Made by a program: the position numbers and the translations under genes. A stretch of DNA of 64,000 nucleotides from contig NZ_AVHW01000096.1 of NCBI RefSeq assembly GCF_000449425.2, forward strand, positions 62,001-126,000, given 5' to 3'. Below the pieces are notes generated by a model that made no database searches, was not told the DNA's origin, and saw only the letters and a list, made by a program, of their open reading frames with translations. Source of the DNA: Clostridioides difficile CD160 (GTDB taxonomy: Bacteria; Bacillota; Clostridia; Peptostreptococcales; Peptostreptococcaceae). The first letter of the stretch is position 1, and each line of letters begins with the position of its first letter. This document shows positions 60,114-64,000 of this stretch, piece after piece.

Positions 60114-60479
60114 TTACTCACCTTTTCTTACATCATTTTCACCAATATGTTGTATTCCAATAAATATAAGATTTATTAATTCTGTTAGTGATTTCCATTG
60201 TGATTCTTTTGAGTCAAGATAATAATAGTTTTTTGTTCCTTCTCTACGTACATTGACAATTTCTGCTTCTTTCAATATTTTAAGATGATGAGATACAGCG
60301 GGACGAGAAAGATGTGTTTTTTCTGTAATTTCTCCCACTCGTATTCCATTAAAATCACTCTCTAGAAGTGTAATTAAAATCAACTGTCTAGTTTCATCAC
60401 CCATAGCAGAAATAGCTTTTCGACATTCTTTAAACTTAAATGTTATTTCTTGTATTCTTTGCTGACATTCTTTTTCCAT
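60114..60479 (-). CDS. ArsR-family transcriptional regulator
   Basis: A 121-residue winged-helix repressor. The recognition helix lies in EKTHLSRPAVSHHLKILKEAEIVNVRREGTKNYYYL. No Cys metal-binding motif such as CVC is seen, so the inducer may be a redox or small-molecule signal. GGAGG five bases before the ATG at 60479 selects it over a GTG twelve bases upstream. It is four bases after the ferredoxin-nitroreductase gene on the same transcript and is the obvious candidate to bind the shared 34-bp element. Confidence 0.88.
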   Translation of the reverse strand: MEKECQQRIQEITFKFKECRKAISAMGDETRQLILITLLESDFNGIRVGEITEKTHLSRPAVSHHLKILKEAEIVNVRREGTKNYYYLDSKESQWKSLTELINLIFIGIQHIGENDVRKGE

Positions 60480-60494
60480 AAAATCCTCCACTTC

Positions 60495-61271
60495 TTATAA
60501 GTACTTAACATTTGCTGATTCTTTTTGTGCTGTACGTCTATATTTAACATCTGGATATCCAATCACTAGTGTCATAAGTACATGTTCCCTGTGTTTTAGA
60601 CCTAAAAGTTTTTTTAACTTTGGTGAATTATTTGCTACATCTGAAAAATATCCACTAAATAAAACTCCTAGACCATAAGATTCTGCCATTAGTGCCATAT
60701 TTGATGCTGCAAGTGAACCACTAATCTTATCTTTTGTAACTATAATTATTGCAGTAGGAGCATTCTTGAAAAAAAAGTTATCATCAATCGAAACTTCCTT
60801 TGAATATTTAACAGCTATATTTGCAATAGGTTTTATTTTTCTAAAAAATTTCACTGCTTCCTTTTCATATATTGCTTTTTTATTATCCAAAACAATATAT
60901 GATACATCTTGTGAATTTTTAGCACTAGGTGTATACCTACCTGCCTCAATAATTTGCTTTACAATTTCTGGAGAAACTTCTTTATCTTTGAATTTACGAA
61001 TACTTCTTCTAGATTTAATTGCCATTAATAATTCATCTGAGTCTAATTTTGGTCTATTTGTAAGTTCTATTGGTGGTTCATCAAATCCTGTCAGTGTAAT
61101 AGCTTCTTTTGGACAAATCGCTGCACAATGTCCACACATTAGACAGTCTTGATTTTTAATTACTGATTTTTTATTTTTTATATCTATATTATTTACTGGA
61201 CAATCATTTTTGCAAAGTCCACATCCAATACAAAGTTCTTTATTAACTTCAATTATATGCTTATATCTCAT
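60495..61271 (-). CDS. ferredoxin-nitroreductase fusion protein
   Basis: A 258-residue oxidoreductase. The first 60 residues carry two 4Fe-4S ferredoxin motifs (CIGCGLCKNDCPVNN and CLMCGHCAAICPKEA). The rest is an FMN nitroreductase domain (SRRSIRKFKDKEVSPEIVKQIIEAGRYTPSAKNSQ). Members reduce nitro compounds, quinones or other electron acceptors. AAAGGTAG precedes the ATG. It forms an operon with the ArsR regulator and its promoter carries the same element as the EFR1 gene. Confidence 0.9.
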   Translation of the reverse strand: MRYKHIIEVNKELCIGCGLCKNDCPVNNIDIKNKKSVIKNQDCLMCGHCAAICPKEAITLTGFDEPPIELTNRPKLDSDELLMAIKSRRSIRKFKDKEVSPEIVKQIIEAGRYTPSAKNSQDVSYIVLDNKKAIYEKEAVKFFRKIKPIANIAVKYSKEVSIDDNFFFKNAPTAIIIVTKDKISGSLAASNMALMAESYGLGVLFSGYFSDVANNSPKLKKLLGLKHREHVLMTLVIGYPDVKYRRTAQKESANVKYL

Positions 61272-61331
61272 ATGCTTTTATCTACCTTTCGTTCATTAGT
61301 TTAAACTATTATAACACGTAGCTATTTTTTA

Positions 61332-61365
61332 TATTCATTGGTAAAGAATTTGATTACCATTAAAT
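61332..61365 (-). promoter_or_regulatory. shared 34-bp operator, copy 2
   Basis: Same element as 59032-59065 in reverse complement, one substitution in 34 bases. On the minus strand it is followed by a TATAAT about 26 bases after TTTACC and then the nitroreductase gene. The internal TGGTAA-N9-TTACCA dyad is preserved. Confidence 0.8.
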
Positions 61366-61577
61366 TTTTACCATTTCTATTACACAAGCTTTTCATAGAT
61401 TTTAAAGCATTACTGTTTTCATATAATAACTTTCTTTTATTTAAGCATAATAACACCTTCATAACTCGATACATATTTGGAATAGGCAACTATGACAACA
61501 TATTCTATGTCTTTATGAGTTAAGTTTTGAAAAATCCTCATAATTATTATCTTTCATTTGTAGTTATAACAAATAAC

Positions 61578-61608
61578 AAAAAAGCACATCCTCAATCAGA
61601 TGCACATT
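61578..61608 (-). terminator. terminator after the EIIA gene
   Basis: A GC-containing stem with G-U pairs (GTGCATC with GATGTGC) and six Ts on the minus strand, about 110 bases downstream of the EIIA stop. Confidence 0.7.
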
Positions 61609-61716
61609 TTAAATAAATATTTTTTATAAAAATTATAATCCATGTAGATTTCACCAGGTTCTTTTATGTTAATTCAATATCCAAAAATAAATTCAAATTT
61701 ATAGTTTATATAATAT

Positions 61717-62166
61717 TTAAGCTTCATAAAACACATCTAATATTTCTTTTTTAGTATGTGCATTTAAAAGCTTTTCACTTACATCTTTACCACCTAAAAT
61801 GTAAGCTATTTTAGATATTAATATTATATCCTCATTTCCTTCAGATTGTGGCATAGCAAACATAATTATTACTTTTACAGGCAATCCATCTATACTTGGC
61901 CAATCTACACCTTCTCTAGATTTACCTATTACTACAGATGCTTTCTTGACATACTTTGTTTTTCCATGTGGCATCGCCATCTGATAACCTATACTTGTAG
62001 AGCCTATTTTCTCTCTATGCTTTAATGCCTTTATGAACTTACTTTTTGAAGTTATACTTCCTTTATCGTATAATTTATCTACTAATTCTTGTATTATGCC
62101 TTCTTTTGTAGTTGATTTTAAGTCTAAAATAATACTTTCTTCGCTTAATATATCTCTAATTTCCAT
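61717..62166 (-). CDS. PTS fructose/mannitol-family EIIA
   Basis: A 149-residue phosphocarrier. The active His is in MAMPHGKTKYVKKA near residue 66, with flanking GSTSIGYQ and the FAMPQSEGNEDIILISKIA strand typical of EIIA of the fructose/mannitol/galactitol class. GGAGAAAATAA precedes the ATG inside the end of the regulator gene, which it overlaps by 11 bases. No EIIB or EIIC follows, so its partner permease lies outside the window or the protein serves mainly to phosphorylate the regulator. Confidence 0.9.
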   Translation of the reverse strand: MEIRDILSEESIILDLKSTTKEGIIQELVDKLYDKGSITSKSKFIKALKHREKIGSTSIGYQMAMPHGKTKYVKKASVVIGKSREGVDWPSIDGLPVKVIIMFAMPQSEGNEDIILISKIAYILGGKDVSEKLLNAHTKKEILDVFYEA

Positions 62167-64000
62167 TTATTTTCTCCATTACATTGTTATCAAATAATAT
62201 TTTAATATCCTCTTCTCTTTCGCAATCTATTATATAATTTACATAGTTTTTTTGCCTATATAGATTTGATACTTCAATCAGAATATGCTTTAAAAAACTA
62301 TGATTACTAGTTTCTAAATAAAGATTAATCACTCTATTAATATTATCAACATTCATTATTACCTTATTTACTTTACTTTGATTGCATATATATATATTTA
62401 AATCTTTTCCTAATGAGATAGAGTCATATTTACTGCTTAAATTCATACCTATTAAACTTCCCATCTGACTTACATCAAGATTAAAATATATATTATCTTT
62501 TAAATACACTCCTAATAAGTTTGTATCTAAGTTCATACTCTTCCTAGGTTTATTAAGTAAAGCATTTTTTATATTATTGATATCACTTTCCATTAATAGC
62601 ACTGATACAACTATATGTAATTTATCTCTCAAATCTAAATTTACAGTAGATATTACAAAATCTACATCATCTAAATTTCGCTTATTCAATTGATGCATAG
62701 GAATTATATCAACTATAGTCCACTCAGGAAATTCTCTTTTTAATCTAGCTGCAAGAAGCTGAGATGTTCCATACCCTGTATTGCAAACTACTATTACTCT
62801 CTTACTACTCATATTTCTTTCTATAGCCGCTTGAAAATATGTAGCAATATACGAAACTTCATCTATACTAATATCCTTAAGATTATAATGTTCTTTCATA
62901 ATGTTTATAGTCATCATGCACAATCCCAATACCTCCGAAAATCTCTCTTGTATCTCTTCTAATAATGGGTTTTTTATTTGGATATCATATCTTAATCTGT
63001 TTAACATGTGCCTTACATGAGATACTAGACTTTTTTGTAATAGTTCATCATCTCTAAGACTTATATTTAAAAACTGTGACATATTCTCTATCATTATAGA
63101 TGATACTTTTTCACTGTCACTTAATATATATGATTCATCATTGCAACTCCTATTACTTTCGCTACTAAATCCAGATGATACTAAATAAATATATATATAT
63201 TTAATTTCATCTTTAGTTATTTTTACTCCATATCTATTTTCTATTTTACCTATAAGTGTAGTGACTTTTTGATATACTAACTCATCTAAATTACATATGG
63301 AAACTTCCTTTTCTTCCTGAAACTCTATTTGATTACCTTCTTTAACTCTCTTTAAACATATAAGTATATGCGTAATTAAATTTATATAGTAGGGCTGACT
63401 TATAACATAGCCTAAATTGTTTTCCAATTCTGTAATTATAGTTTCTACAAATATGATGGAATCAATATCAAATAAATTTATCAATGCACTAAATGTAGCA
63501 GAATCTAATCTTGTTAACTCAGATATATCATGCTGTTCATAATTTTCATCTAATAAATCATCTACCATCTTAGCAATCGATTTCCTTATATCTACTTCTT
63601 TACCTATAATTTTAGTTCCCTCTAAGGTTTTATTAAGTTTTAAATTATATTCTTTTATCCATTCCTCTATATATTTAAAATCATTTACTATAGAAGTTTT
63701 ACTTACATAATATTTATCCGATAACTGATTTATTGAAGTTATATTACTTGAATTTAATAATAGATATTTTAAAATTTCCATTCTTCTTTGCTCTACTGAT
63801 AAAGATTTATTTCCCTTTGGTTGTATATTTAAACTATTAATTAGGTCTATATTTTTCTTTGCTGAAGCTTCGATTAATATTCCACAACCTCTTTTTATAT
63901 CAATTTTTATATTAAAAGTTTCTAGATATATCTCAATAATCTTCAAATCTTTTTGTAATGTTTTGTCTGATACATTTAACTTATCTTTAAAGTATTTTAT
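62156..64000 (-). CDS. PRD-containing MtlR/BglG-family regulator, 5' end outside window
   Basis: Open to the window edge: the frame continues past the apparent TTG start at 63946 as KDKLNVSDKTLQKDL, the first helix-turn-helix, so the real start lies beyond 64000. Next is a second helix-turn-helix (about residue 65-120 of the visible part), two PRDs (about 150-380), an EIIB-like domain with its cysteine in VIVVCNTGYGTSQLLAARL, and a C-terminal domain of unclear fold. It is translationally coupled to the EIIA gene and presumably governs a PTS operon upstream or elsewhere. Confidence 0.85.
   Translation of the reverse strand: MKYFKDKLNVSDKTLQKDLKIIEIYLETFNIKIDIKRGCGILIEASAKKNIDLINSLNIQPKGNKSLSVEQRRMEILKYLLLNSSNITSINQLSDKYYVSKTSIVNDFKYIEEWIKEYNLKLNKTLEGTKIIGKEVDIRKSIAKMVDDLLDENYEQHDISELTRLDSATFSALINLFDIDSIIFVETIITELENNLGYVISQPYYINLITHILICLKRVKEGNQIEFQEEKEVSICNLDELVYQKVTTLIGKIENRYGVKITKDEIKYIYIYLVSSGFSSESNRSCNDESYILSDSEKVSSIMIENMSQFLNISLRDDELLQKSLVSHVRHMLNRLRYDIQIKNPLLEEIQERFSEVLGLCMMTINIMKEHYNLKDISIDEVSYIATYFQAAIERNMSSKRVIVVCNTGYGTSQLLAARLKREFPEWTIVDIIPMHQLNKRNLDDVDFVISTVNLDLRDKLHIVVSVLLMESDINNIKNALLNKPRKSMNLDTNLLGVYLKDNIYFNLDVSQMGSLIGMNLSSKYDSISLGKDLNIYICNQSKVNKVIMNVDNINRVINLYLETSNHSFLKHILIEVSNLYRQKNYVNYIIDCEREEDIKILFDNNVMEKINGN

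Larger units (their letters stand above)
61272..61716. other. promoter region and gene-free sequence
   Basis: The nitroreductase promoter occupies the first 95 bases. The remainder has no credible gene: the one short plus-strand frame is not supported by a ribosome-binding site or family match. A terminator for the EIIA gene lies at about 61578-61608. Confidence 0.5.

Noticed and set aside
61338-61523. 61-codon plus-strand frame
   Set aside because: It starts inside the shared operator, lacks a ribosome-binding site and resembles no protein family.

Overview
The window is AT-rich, densely coded DNA from a low-GC anaerobic Firmicute. The run of PTS sugar operons with PRD-type regulators, the clostridial ferredoxin and flavodoxin proteins, and the strong GGAGG ribosome-binding sites suggest a Peptostreptococcaceae chromosome. 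Clostridioides difficile is my best guess, by inference only, since no search could be run. I see no rRNA, tRNA, CRISPR array, transposase or phage gene. The region is mainly a carbohydrate and peptide uptake region of the chromosome.

Layout. (1) 701-5282: an RpiR regulator, 1-phosphofructokinase, a fructose-family EIIBCA broken by a frameshift, and a class II ketose-bisphosphate aldolase; together a ketose-1-phosphate pathway (fructose or tagatose). (2) 5565-11855: a lactose/cellobiose-type PTS (EIIB, EIIC, EIIA) with a GH1 phospho-glycosidase that has Gln at the acid/base position, a YczE-like membrane protein, and a divergent LicR-like activator. (3) 12008-16350: glycerate kinase, then a YfcC transporter plus M20 hydrolase behind a lysine riboswitch. 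(4) 16470-22781: a methyltransferase and a five-gene peptide/nickel-type ABC importer behind a cobalamin riboswitch. (5) 22973-26203: a Nudix hydrolase and a PLD-helicase that converge on a shared palindrome. (6) 26442-34877: a glucose-family PTS split into EIICB and EIIA, interleaved with a PepV-like dipeptidase, a Cof phosphatase and an iron alcohol dehydrogenase, with a divergent transaldolase-like aldolase and PRD regulator.

(7) 34946-38032: a short YitT protein, and an Rpe-like epimerase divergent from a phosphofructokinase with pyrophosphate-type residues. (8) 38231-39865: an XRE-AbrB fusion regulator and a UGT-type glycosyltransferase. (9) 40127-44276: an unusual regulator convergent with an AbgB-like amidohydrolase and a DUF3100 transporter. 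(10) 45297-58837: two paralogous aryl-beta-glucoside operons (LicT antiterminator, EIIBCA, GH1), each with one frameshifted gene, separated by an enoate-reductase-like flavoenzyme, an OFA-type MFS transporter and a divergent PadR regulator with a 44-bp palindrome. (11) 59200-61365: a ferredoxin-flavodoxin gene convergent with an ArsR/ferredoxin-nitroreductase operon; both promoters carry the same 34-bp element. (12) 61717-64000: a lone EIIA and a PRD regulator running off the window end.

Most points of interest are regulatory or structural. There are two riboswitches on unexpected transporters, a shared operator pair, two copies of a MITE-like element (29739-29862 and 59976-60102), three single-base frameshifts all in sugar-uptake genes, and a GH1 enzyme with a myrosinase-like Glu-to-Gln change.
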